Of a DNA stretch of 7,714 bases, positions 1 to 7,649 are shown in pieces. The DNA is from Lentihominibacter excrementipullorum. GTDB taxonomy: Bacteria > Bacillota > Clostridia > Peptostreptococcales > Anaerovoracaceae. The notes under the pieces are model-generated. The model made no database searches and was not told where the DNA came from. It was given only the letters and a program-made list of their open reading frames with translations. A program made the translations under genes and the position numbers. The stretch's first letter is position 1. Each line of letters starts with the position of its first letter. The stretch covers positions 1 to 7,714 of the forward strand of contig DVOB01000073.1 of the NCBI GenBank assembly GCA_018713975.1, given 5' to 3'.

Positions 1-44
1 ATATCATATTAAACTGCCCTGCAAATGTAATCTGTTAAATTTAT

Positions 45-50
45 AAGGAG
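45..50 (+). promoter_or_regulatory. Shine-Dalgarno of rpoB
   Basis: AAGGAG is a strong ribosome binding site. Three in-frame start codons follow or overlap it: GTG at 50, ATG at 53 and ATG at 59. GTG overlaps the site itself and ATG 53 lies only 2 nt beyond it, so neither is well placed. ATG 59 sits 8 nt downstream, the usual spacing, and gives an N-terminus (MPKPIKLGRKER) that reads like other Firmicute beta subunits. The site therefore decides the start. The 44 bases before it are AT-rich, and I found no convincing promoter or end of an upstream gene there. Confidence 0.9.
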
Positions 51-58
51 TGATGAAT

Positions 59-3000
59 ATGCCAAAGCCGATAAAATTAGGTAGGAAAGAGCGAATGACC
101 TTCTCGAAGATCAACGAAGTGGCTGAAATGCCTAACTTGATCCAGATACAGACCGATTCGTATGACTGGTTTGTAAGAGAAGGTTTTCGTGAGGTTTTTG
201 AGGACATTTCGCCTATCAAAGATTACGCGGATAATCTTGCCCTCGAATTCATCGATTACTCCCTGACAGATCCTCCTAAATACGAGCAGGAAGAATGCAA
301 GGAGAGAGATGTCACCTACGCAGCTCCATTAAAAGTAAAAGTGCGGCTTGTCAACAAGGAAACCGGAGAGGTCAAGGAACAGGAAGTCTTCATGGGAGAT
401 TTTCCGCTTATGACCGAGAAAGGAACGTTTATCTACAACGGCGCGGAGAGAGTCGTCGTTACTCAGTTGGTCCGTTCCCCGGGGCCTTATTATGACAAGG
501 AGATAGATAAATCAGGAAAGAATCTGTTCTTTACCACCGTCATACCAAACAGAGGAGCCTGGCTGGAATACGAGACCGATTCCAACGAGATAATCTCTGT
601 TCGCGTGGACAGGACGAGAAAACAGCCGGTCACGACACTTCTGAGAGCCCTGGGACTGGGAAGCAATCAGGAAATCATCGACATGTTCGGTGAGGACCCT
701 AGGCTTATGAAGACGCTGGAGAAGGATACGACCACCAACTATGAGGAGGGCCTGAAAGAAATATACAAAAAACTGAGACCGGGTGAACCGCCGACTATAG
801 AGAGCGCCCAGTCGCTGTTCAATTCCATGTTCTTCGATCCGAAGAGATATGACCTGGCGAAGGTAGGAAGGTACAAATATAATAAAAAGCTGGGCCTTTT
901 CAATCGTCTGGTAGGGAATGCGGTGGCTGAAGATGTCATAGATCCCAACACAGGCGAAATACTGGCGGAGAAAGACCAGAACGTGGACAAGACGCTGGCC
1001 AGACAGATAGAAAATGCTGGCGTTGAATTTGTAATGGTCAAGAGTCCTGTGGAAGAAGGCCAGGTGACCAAGGTCATAGGCAATCAGTTCGTCGATATAG
1101 CCGCATATATAGATTTCGATATTTCGGACATAAAAGTGCCGAAACAGGTTTATTATCCCGTGCTGATGGAAATACTCAGCGAAAATGAGGGACAGGAAGC
1201 GGTGAAGGACGCTATCAGGATGAGGAAGAACGAGCTTTCACCTAAACACATACTGGTGGCCGATGTCTTCGCGTCTGTCAGCTACCTGTTGAACCTCAAT
1301 TACGGCATCGGGAATATAGACGACATAGATCATCTGGGAAACAGGCGCCTCAGGACTGTAGGCGAATTGCTGCAGAACCAGATAAGGATAGGTCTTTCCA
1401 GAATGGAAAGGACCATAAAGGAGAGGATGACGACTCAGGATATCTCCGAGGTCACGCCTCAGGGCCTTATGAACATAAGACCTGTTACCGCCGCGGTAAA
1501 AGAGTTCTTCGGGAGCTCTCAGCTTTCCCACTTCATGGATCAGAACAACCCGCTGGCGGAGCTTACGCATAAGAGAAAACTTTCAGCATTGGGGCCGGGC
1601 GGTCTTTCCAGAGAGAGAGCGGGATTTGAGGTGCGAGACGTCCATCACTCTCATTACGGAAGGATGTGTCCGATAGAGACGCCTGAAGGACCTAATATAG
1701 GATTGATAGGCTCTCTTACGACCTACGGCGTAGTCAATGAATACGGGTTCATCGAAACACCATACAGAGTCGTAGACAAGGCGACGGGAAGAGTTACCGA
1801 AGAGATCCATTATCTCACAGCTGACGATGAGGAAGATAAGATCATCGCTCAGGCCAATGAGCCGCTGGATTCAGAAGGGCATTTCGCCAACCTGAAGGTT
1901 TCCGTGCGTGGCAAAGGCGGAGAGACGGAGTTGGTTCCGAGAGAAGCTGTCGATTACATGGACGTATCGCCGAAACAGGTGGTTTCGGTAGCTACGGCTA
2001 TGATCCCGTTCCTGGAAAATGACGATGCTAACAGAGCGCTGATGGGCGCCAACATGCAGCGTCAGGCTGTGCCGTTGCTGGTGACAGAGGCGCCTATAGT
2101 GGGAACAGGTATAGAACACAAGGCAGCCAAGGACTCAGGCGTTGTTGTGATAGCTAAACATTCGGGCGTCATAGACTTTGTAGACGCTGATAAGATCGTC
2201 GTGCTCAGAGATGACGGCGAAGGAACCGATGAATATAAGCTGCTCAAGTTCAAACGTTCCAACCAGGGGACATGTATCAACCAGCGTCCTATAGTCTACA
2301 ATGGTGAGCACGTGGAAAAAGGAGAAGTCATAGCAGATGGCCCGTCGACGGAAAACGGCGAGATAGCTCTCGGAAAAAACCTGCTGATAGGGTTCATGAC
2401 GTGGGAAGGCTATAACTATGAGGACGCCATCATACTGAACGAAAGACTGATAATGGAAGATGTGCTCACGTCCATCCATATAGAGAAATATGAGGCAGAA
2501 GCCAGAGATACGAAGCTGGGGCCTGAGGAGATCACCAGGGAGATACCAAATGTGGGTGAAGATGCGTTGAAGGATCTTGACGAAGACGGTATCATCAGAA
2601 AAGGCGCGGAAGTCAATTCTTCGGACATACTTGTAGGTAAGGTGACTCCTAAGGGAGAGACGGAGCTTACCGCCGAGGAAAGACTGCTGAGAGCCATATT
2701 CGGCGAGAAGGCCAGAGAAGTCAGAGACACGTCGCTGAGAGTACCTCACGGTGAGACTGGTATCGTGGTGGATGTCAAGATATTCTCCCGCGATAACGGC
2801 GATGAGCTTCCTCCTGGCGTCAATAAGCTTGTTCGCTGCTATATAGCTACGAAGAGAAAAATAAGCGTCGGCGATAAGATGGCCGGTAGGCACGGAAACA
2901 AAGGTGTAATTTCCAGGATACTTCCTGAAGAGGATATGCCGTTCCTGGAGAATGGTCAGCCTCTGCAGGTGATGCTCAATCCTCTCGGCGTACCGTCCCG

Positions 3001-3748
3001 AATGAATGTAGGGCAGGTACTGGAAGTCCATCTGGGACTGGCGGCGAAAAACAAGGGCTGGTATATCGCCACCCCTGTATTCGACGGCGCTACCGAGAAG
3101 GATATCATAGAGCTGCTGAAGGAGACCGGTTTTGATGAAAGCGGTAAGCTGAACTTGAGAGATGGACGTACAGGAGAGTATTTCGACAATCCTGTAACGG
3201 TAGGATACATGTACATGCTGAAGCTTCACCACCTGGTCGACGATAAGATCCATGCCAGGAGTACAGGTCCATATTCCCTTGTAACGCAGCAGCCTCTGGG
3301 AGGAAAAGCCCAGTTTGGCGGACAGCGTTTCGGAGAGATGGAAGTATGGGCTCTCGAGGCATATGGCGCAGCATATACTCTGCAGGAGATATTGACGGTC
3401 AAGTCCGACGATATCGTGGGTCGTGTAAAGACTTATGAGGCTATCGTAAAGGGCGAGAACATACCTGAACCGGGGATCCCTGAGTCATTCAAGGTCCTCA
3501 TCAAGGAAATGCAGAGTCTGTGCCTCGATGTAAAGGTGCTTACGGAGGACAATGAGGAGATAGAGATAAAAGAGACCAGCGAGATAGAAGGTATCCCTGT
3601 CATCGAAGATATGGTAGATGTCGATATTGAAGGTGATGAGCCTGATGATATTGATGATTTCGATGAGGGCGAAGCTGAAGAAGGAGAGGATGACTACGAC
3701 GACGAGGAGTTTGAGGAAGCTGAGTCTGAACCGGTTGAAGAAGAGTAG
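59..3748 (+). CDS. rpoB: DNA-directed RNA polymerase subunit beta
   Basis: This is the beta subunit of the core RNA polymerase, 1229 residues from ATG 59. It forms one jaw of the cytoplasmic enzyme, holds the RNA-DNA hybrid and carries the rifamycin pocket. Domains run in the normal order: protrusion and lobe (about 1-430), fork with the rifampicin region (about 460-545, including FFGSSQLSHF and CPIETPEGPNIGLI), external and hybrid-binding regions, flap (about 805-900, GPEEITREIPNVG), and C-terminal clamp/anchor (about 1077-1152, GGKAQFGGQRFGEMEVWALE). Active-centre residues are intact: E788-D789 in GYNYEDAI, and K940 and K948 in DKMAGRHGNKG, matching E. coli E813/D814, K1065 and K1073. There is no frameshift and no large insertion. 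Oddities are His491 and Lys507 in the drug pocket and a 58-residue acidic tail without Lys or Arg. It is followed after 17 bp by rpoC, almost certainly co-transcribed. Identity is not in doubt; alternative starts at 50 or 53 would add only two or three residues. Confidence 0.99.
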   Translation: MPKPIKLGRKERMTFSKINEVAEMPNLIQIQTDSYDWFVREGFREVFEDISPIKDYADNLALEFIDYSLTDPPKYEQEECKERDVTYAAPLKVKVRLVNKETGEVKEQEVFMGDFPLMTEKGTFIYNGAERVVVTQLVRSPGPYYDKEIDKSGKNLFFTTVIPNRGAWLEYETDSNEIISVRVDRTRKQPVTTLLRALGLGSNQEIIDMFGEDPRLMKTLEKDTTTNYEEGLKEIYKKLRPGEPPTIESAQSLFNSMFFDPKRYDLAKVGRYKYNKKLGLFNRLVGNAVAEDVIDPNTGEILAEKDQNVDKTLARQIENAGVEFVMVKSPVEEGQVTKVIGNQFVDIAAYIDFDISDIKVPKQVYYPVLMEILSENEGQEAVKDAIRMRKNELSPKHILVADVFASVSYLLNLNYGIGNIDDIDHLGNRRLRTVGELLQNQIRIGLSRMERTIKERMTTQDISEVTPQGLMNIRPVTAAVKEFFGSSQLSHFMDQNNPLAELTHKRKLSALGPGGLSRERAGFEVRDVHHSHYGRMCPIETPEGPNIGLIGSLTTYGVVNEYGFIETPYRVVDKATGRVTEEIHYLTADDEEDKIIAQANEPLDSEGHFANLKVSVRGKGGETELVPREAVDYMDVSPKQVVSVATAMIPFLENDDANRALMGANMQRQAVPLLVTEAPIVGTGIEHKAAKDSGVVVIAKHSGVIDFVDADKIVVLRDDGEGTDEYKLLKFKRSNQGTCINQRPIVYNGEHVEKGEVIADGPSTENGEIALGKNLLIGFMTWEGYNYEDAIILNERLIMEDVLTSIHIEKYEAEARDTKLGPEEITREIPNVGEDALKDLDEDGIIRKGAEVNSSDILVGKVTPKGETELTAEERLLRAIFGEKAREVRDTSLRVPHGETGIVVDVKIFSRDNGDELPPGVNKLVRCYIATKRKISVGDKMAGRHGNKGVISRILPEEDMPFLENGQPLQVMLNPLGVPSRMNVGQVLEVHLGLAAKNKGWYIATPVFDGATEKDIIELLKETGFDESGKLNLRDGRTGEYFDNPVTVGYMYMLKLHHLVDDKIHARSTGPYSLVTQQPLGGKAQFGGQRFGEMEVWALEAYGAAYTLQEILTVKSDDIVGRVKTYEAIVKGENIPEPGIPESFKVLIKEMQSLCLDVKVLTEDNEEIEIKETSEIEGIPVIEDMVDVDIEGDEPDDIDDFDEGEAEEGEDDYDDEEFEEAESEPVEEE
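1511..1591 (+). other. rpoB: Rifampicin resistance-determining region (cluster I) of rpoB
   Basis: Residues 485-511 align without gaps to E. coli beta 507-533. Most drug-pocket residues are the sensitive type: Leu489 (511), Ser490 (512), Phe492 (514), Asp494 (516), His504 (526) and Ser509 (531). Two are not. Position 491, equal to E. coli Gln513, is His (codon CAC at 1529-1531). Position 507, equal to E. coli Arg529, is Lys (codon AAA at 1577-1579). Changes at both positions are known from rifampicin-resistant mutants in other species; as I recall, the Lys matches the R505K change of resistant Clostridioides difficile. Resistance of this organism is inferred. Confidence 0.93.
3572..3745 (+). 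other. rpoB: Acidic C-terminal tail of RpoB
   Basis: Beta residues 1172-1229 follow the last conserved block (SFKVLIKEMQSL) and contain no Lys, Arg or His. Of the final 39 residues, 26 are Asp or Glu. The DNA is correspondingly repetitive in GAT, GAC, GAA and GAG codons. Such tails are probably disordered. Firmicute beta subunits commonly end in an acidic extension, so this is an extreme form of a known trait and its role is unknown to me. Confidence 0.85.
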
Positions 3749-3750
3749 GA

Positions 3751-3756
3751 AAGGGG
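3751..3756 (+). promoter_or_regulatory. Shine-Dalgarno of rpoC
   Basis: AAGGGG lies 9 nt before the ATG at 3766, inside the 17-bp gap between the rpoB stop and rpoC. A weaker GGAAG overlaps its end. The gap is too short for a separate promoter plus leader, which supports one rpoBC transcript with independent initiation on rpoC by the ribosome. Confidence 0.8.
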
Positions 3757-3765
3757 AAGTGACCA

Positions 3766-6700
3766 ATGAACGATAATATTAATTATGAGTTGAATAACTT
3801 TGAGTCTCTGCAGATCGGGCTGGCGTCCACTGAAAAGATCCTCAGCTGGTCTCACGGAGAGGTTACGAAACCCGAGACTATAAATTACAGGACCCTCAAG
3901 CCTGAGAAGGACGGCCTTTTCTGTGAAAGGATCTTCGGACCGACGAAGGACTGGGAGTGCCACTGCGGAAAATACAAGAGGATAAGATACAAGGGTATCG
4001 TCTGCGACAAGTGCGGCGTAGAGGTCACTAAAGCCAAGGTAAGAAGAGAGAGGATGGGCCATATAAAGCTGGCTTCTCCCGTATCTCACATCTGGTATTT
4101 CAAAGGGATCCCGTCTAGGATGGGGCTGGTGTTGGATATTTCACCCAGGACACTGGAAAAGATCCTTTATTTTGCCAACTTCATCGTTACGGATCCGGGA
4201 AATACAGAATTCGCTTACAAAGAGATCCTGACAGAGAATCAGTACAGAGAGGCAAAGGATAACCCTGATAACAAGTTCAAAGCAGGTATGGGTGCGGAGG
4301 CTATCAGAGAGCTGCTGACACATATCGATCTGGATGAGCTTTCCAAGGAGCTTAGGGATAAGCTGGCCAATGCCACCGGGCAGAAGAAGATAAGGATCGT
4401 CAGGAGACTGGAGGTCATCGAAGCCCTCAGGATATCGGGTAACAGGCCTGAGTGGATGATACTGGAGGTCATTCCTGTCATACCGCCTGATCTGAGACCT
4501 ATGGTGCAGCTGGACGGCGGAAGATTCGCCACATCGGATCTGAACGATCTTTACAGACGTGTAATAAACAGAAATAACAGACTCAACAGACTTCTTGAAT
4601 TGGGAGCGCCTGACATCATAGTGAGAAATGAGAAGAGGATGCTGCAGGAAGCAGTTGACGCGCTGATAGATAACGGACGAAGGGGAAGGCCTGTTACTGG
4701 TCCGGGATCCAGACCGCTCAAATCTCTGTCAGACATGCTGAAGGGAAAGCAGGGACGATTCAGACAGAACCTGCTGGGGAAGCGTGTCGACTATTCGGGA
4801 AGGTCGGTAATCGTAGTAGGTCCGGAACTGAAATTTTATCAGTGCGGATTGCCTAAGAAGATGGCGCTGGAACTGTTCAAGCCTTTCATTATGAAGAAGC
4901 TGGTGGAGAACGGTAACGCCCATAATATAAAGAGCGCCAAGAGAATGGTCGAAAAAGTAAGGCCTGAGGTGTGGGACGTGTTGGAGGATGTCATCAAAGA
5001 GCATCCTGTAATGCTCAACCGTGCCCCGACCCTCCACAGACTCGGGATACAGGCCTTTGAGCCGGTTCTGGTAGAAGGTAAGGCTATCAAGCTGCATCCA
5101 CTGGCCTGTACGGCCTTCAACGCCGACTTTGACGGAGACCAGATGGCGGTACACGTGCCGCTTTCCGTGGAAGCTCAGGCAGAAGCCAGGTTCCTGATGC
5201 TTTCTGTCAATAACATACTGGCGCCTAAGGATGGTTCGCCTATCACGACGCCGACCCAGGATATGATACTGGGAAGTTATTATCTGACTCATCCGGGTCA
5301 GGAAGAAGGCAAGAGGACGTCAGCGGCCGAGAAGGGCGATGGCAAAGTGTTCACAGATCTGTCCGAGATGCTGATGGCATATCAGACAGGTATGGTAGGT
5401 CTTCACGCCAGGGTAAAGGTGAGGATGTATGCGGATGAGAATGATACCCGCGGCAAACTGGTGGAATCTACCGTTGGAAGATTCATATTCAACCAGAAGA
5501 TACCGCAGGATCTGGGATACGTGGAAGACAGAGAGGCTGACCCTTATTCGCTGGAGGTGGATTTCCTGTGCGATAAAAAGAAGCTGGGACAGATAATAGA
5601 CAGATGCTACAGGATCCATGGCAATACCGAAACTGCGCTGATGCTGGATTATATAAAGGATATGGGATTCCATTATTCCACTATAGCGGCTATAACCATC
5701 AGTATTTCCGATATGGAGATACCGGAAAAGAAGAAAGATATAATCGGGGAGGCCGACAAGCTGGTAGACAAGTATGAAGCGGCTTACAGACGAGGTCTCG
5801 TATCGGATAAAGAGCGTTATGAAAAGGTAATAGAGATCTGGAACAAAGCCACCGACGACGTTGCGGACGCGCTGATGGATTCGCTGGATTCACTCAACAA
5901 CCTGTTCATCATGGCTCATTCGGGAGCGAGAGGAAGCAAGAACCAGATAAGACAGATAGGCGGTATGCGAGGTCTTATGGCCAATGCCACAGGAAAGACC
6001 ATCGAGATCCCTATCAAGGCTAACTTCAGAGAAGGCCTTTCCGTACTGGAATACTTTATTTCCACTAACGGAGCCAGGAAGGGTCTTGCGGATACGGCTC
6101 TGAGAACAGCCGACTCCGGGTACCTGACGAGAAGACTGGTAGACGTATCACACAATGTCATCGTCAGAGAGGATGACTGTGGTACAGATGAAGGTATAGA
6201 GGTAAAAGCTTTCACTGACGGCAAGGAAGTCATCGAAAAGCTCAAGGATCGTATCGTCGGCAGGACGGCTCTGCTGGATGTGTGCCATCCGGAGACGGGC
6301 AAGATCATCGTCGAGCAGGATCAGGAGATCAGCGAAGAAGCGGCTGATGCCATAGAAGCGGCGGGGATCGAGTCGGTAGCCATAAGATCAGTAATGACGT
6401 GTCACAGCAGGAGCGGCGTATGCGCCAAATGCTATGGCAGGAACCTGGCTACTGGTGAAAGCGTAAATATAGGAGAAGCTGTAGGTATCACAGCGGCTCA
6501 GTCCATCGGTGAGCCGGGTACGCAGCTGACCATGAGAACATTCCATACAGGCGGTGTTGCAGGTTCCGATATAACTCACGGTCTGCCTAGAGTCGAAGAG
6601 CTGTTTGAGGCCAGGAAGCCTAAAGGCCTTGCGGTCATCTGCGAAGCTGATGGGACTGTCGTTTCCATAGAATCGACTATGGATAACAAGACAGAAGTCA

Positions 6701-7494
6701 AGGTCAGAGGCGAAGAAGAACGTATCTATGAAGTGCCTTATGGAGCGAGGATCTGCGTATCAGAGGGAGAGTATATCCTGGCGGGCGATAATATAACAAG
6801 AGGGCCGCTTGACCCTAAAGATATCCTCAGGCTCAATGGAGTCGAAGGAGTGTACCAGTATCTGCTGAAGGAAGTGCAGAGGGTATACAAGCAGCAGGGT
6901 GTAGATATAAACGATAAGCACATAGAGGTCATCGTAGGACAGATGCTTTCCAAGATGAAGATAAACGATCCTGGAGATACGGGACTCCTTCCGGGAGGAC
7001 AGTACAGCAAATTTGAGATAGAAGAGGCCAACAAGGCTGCCGTGGAAAAGGGCGGCAAGCCTGCGGAAGCGGAAAGGCTGCTCCTGGGTATTACCAAGGC
7101 ATCGCTGGCGACCAATTCGTTCCTGTCGGCCGCGTCGTTCCAGGAGACTACCAGAGTGCTTACTGACGCTGCCATAAAAGGAAAGAATGATAAGCTGCAG
7201 GGTCTTAAGGAAAACGTCATAATCGGAAAGCTGATACCTGCGGGAACAGGTATGAAGAAATACAGATCCATAGATTTGGATTACGGTGTCAATACAGCCC
7301 TCATAGAAGCTTACAGAGCTATGCAGAGAGAACTGGAGCTGGAGGCTGAAGCAGAGGATGATGACGAGAACATCGAAGAGCTGAACAGCGTTATGGGCGC
7401 TGATGATGAGAACGCGGCAGCTGAAGAATACGCAGCGGAGATCGAAACTGCAGGCGCTGAATCTGATGATACGATTTCAGATGGATGGGAGTGA
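3766..7494 (+). CDS. rpoC: DNA-directed RNA polymerase subunit beta prime
   Basis: This is the beta prime subunit of core RNA polymerase, 1242 residues. It supplies the catalytic magnesium site, clamp, bridge helix and trigger loop. The catalytic motif NADFDGDQM is at 452-460, with metal-binding Asp454, Asp456 and Asp458. The N-terminal zinc site is C65, C67, C80 and C83; the second is C805, C879, C886 and C889. The lid and clamp helices that bind sigma are at about 240-307 (DLRPMVQLDGGRFATSDLND onward). The bridge helix is around 710-737 (AHSGARGSKNQIRQ). The trigger loop carries Q920, M923, R924 and H927, equal to E. coli Q929, M932, R933 and H936, and continues without the SI3 insertion of proteobacteria. 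FQETTRVLTDAAI, near the C-terminus, is the conserved region next to omega. The last 54 residues are an acidic tail. The start follows a good ribosome binding site 17 bp after rpoB, and a terminator lies 53 bp past the stop. No missing key residue was seen. Confidence 0.99.
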   Translation: MNDNINYELNNFESLQIGLASTEKILSWSHGEVTKPETINYRTLKPEKDGLFCERIFGPTKDWECHCGKYKRIRYKGIVCDKCGVEVTKAKVRRERMGHIKLASPVSHIWYFKGIPSRMGLVLDISPRTLEKILYFANFIVTDPGNTEFAYKEILTENQYREAKDNPDNKFKAGMGAEAIRELLTHIDLDELSKELRDKLANATGQKKIRIVRRLEVIEALRISGNRPEWMILEVIPVIPPDLRPMVQLDGGRFATSDLNDLYRRVINRNNRLNRLLELGAPDIIVRNEKRMLQEAVDALIDNGRRGRPVTGPGSRPLKSLSDMLKGKQGRFRQNLLGKRVDYSGRSVIVVGPELKFYQCGLPKKMALELFKPFIMKKLVENGNAHNIKSAKRMVEKVRPEVWDVLEDVIKEHPVMLNRAPTLHRLGIQAFEPVLVEGKAIKLHPLACTAFNADFDGDQMAVHVPLSVEAQAEARFLMLSVNNILAPKDGSPITTPTQDMILGSYYLTHPGQEEGKRTSAAEKGDGKVFTDLSEMLMAYQTGMVGLHARVKVRMYADENDTRGKLVESTVGRFIFNQKIPQDLGYVEDREADPYSLEVDFLCDKKKLGQIIDRCYRIHGNTETALMLDYIKDMGFHYSTIAAITISISDMEIPEKKKDIIGEADKLVDKYEAAYRRGLVSDKERYEKVIEIWNKATDDVADALMDSLDSLNNLFIMAHSGARGSKNQIRQIGGMRGLMANATGKTIEIPIKANFREGLSVLEYFISTNGARKGLADTALRTADSGYLTRRLVDVSHNVIVREDDCGTDEGIEVKAFTDGKEVIEKLKDRIVGRTALLDVCHPETGKIIVEQDQEISEEAADAIEAAGIESVAIRSVMTCHSRSGVCAKCYGRNLATGESVNIGEAVGITAAQSIGEPGTQLTMRTFHTGGVAGSDITHGLPRVEELFEARKPKGLAVICEADGTVVSIESTMDNKTEVKVRGEEERIYEVPYGARICVSEGEYILAGDNITRGPLDPKDILRLNGVEGVYQYLLKEVQRVYKQQGVDINDKHIEVIVGQMLSKMKINDPGDTGLLPGGQYSKFEIEEANKAAVEKGGKPAEAERLLLGITKASLATNSFLSAASFQETTRVLTDAAIKGKNDKLQGLKENVIIGKLIPAGTGMKKYRSIDLDYGVNTALIEAYRAMQRELELEAEAEDDDENIEELNSVMGADDENAAAEEYAAEIETAGAESDDTISDGWE
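7330..7491 (+). other. rpoC: Acidic C-terminal tail of RpoC
   Basis: Beta prime residues 1189-1242 follow the last conserved block (NTALIEAYRAMQR). They hold 23 Asp or Glu among 54 residues and no Lys, Arg or His. The segment is Ala- and Glu-rich, ends in DGWE, and is probably partly helical or disordered. It parallels the tail of RpoB, so the core enzyme carries two acidic extensions. Confidence 0.8.
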
Positions 7495-7495
7495 T

Positions 7496-7526
7496 TTGCC
7501 TGAAAATACCCGCAATATGGTAAAAT
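7496..7526 (+). promoter_or_regulatory. Promoter-like sequence just after rpoC (weak)
   Basis: TTGCCT at 7496-7501 and TAAAAT at 7521-7526 resemble -35 and -10 boxes. The -10 is preceded by TGG, giving an extended -10 form. The 19-nt spacing is longer than the optimal 17. A 7-bp direct repeat, GCAATAT, occurs at 7512-7518 and 7531-7537. Transcription from here would meet the terminator at 7548-7581 after about 50 nt. The region is AT-rich, so a chance match is quite possible. Confidence 0.25.
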
Positions 7527-7547
7527 AGAGGCAATATTTGATTCAAT

Positions 7548-7581
7548 AGAGTCGGATGGTAAATATCCGGCTCTGTTTTTT
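7548..7581 (+). terminator. Intrinsic terminator of the rpoBC unit
   Basis: A 10-bp stem pairs AGAGTCGGAT (7548-7557) with ATCCGGCTCT (7565-7574), with one G-U pair and a 7-nt loop. It is followed by six T residues at 7576-7581. The stem can extend outward by three weaker pairs into the T run. There is no equivalent T run on the other strand, so it acts on + strand transcripts. Lying 53 bp past the rpoC stop, it ends the rpoBC message and implies that the next genes are transcribed mainly from another promoter. Confidence 0.92.
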
Positions 7582-7649
7582 GCACTTGGAACGATGCTGG
7601 AACAACCTTGGTAGCTATCGGCAGAGGATGCTGAAGTTGTTGGAGCACG

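Noticed and set aside
9..41. Possible promoter before rpoB (TTAAAC, then TTAAAT or TAAATT)
   Set aside because: The spacing is about 20-21 nt and the boxes are poor, so it cannot be separated from AT-rich background.
50..58. Earlier rpoB starts at GTG 50 or ATG 53
   Set aside because: They overlap or crowd the Shine-Dalgarno at 45-50; ATG 59 has proper spacing and gives the family-like N-terminus.
2135..3253. 372-codon open frame on the - strand inside rpoB
   Set aside because: It lies wholly antisense to strongly conserved beta sequence, shows no recognisable domain or ribosome binding site, and is explained by the rarity of TTA, CTA and TCA triplets in that frame of rpoB.
4729..5292. 187-codon open frame on the - strand inside rpoC
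   Set aside because: It is antisense to the catalytic core of beta prime, with no family resemblance and low-complexity wording expected of a shadow frame.
6738..7271. 177-codon open frame on the - strand inside rpoC, Ser-rich with hydrophobic stretches
   Set aside because: The Ser/Leu-rich composition is the mirror of acidic and Lys-rich codons on the coding strand. No start signal or domain supports it.
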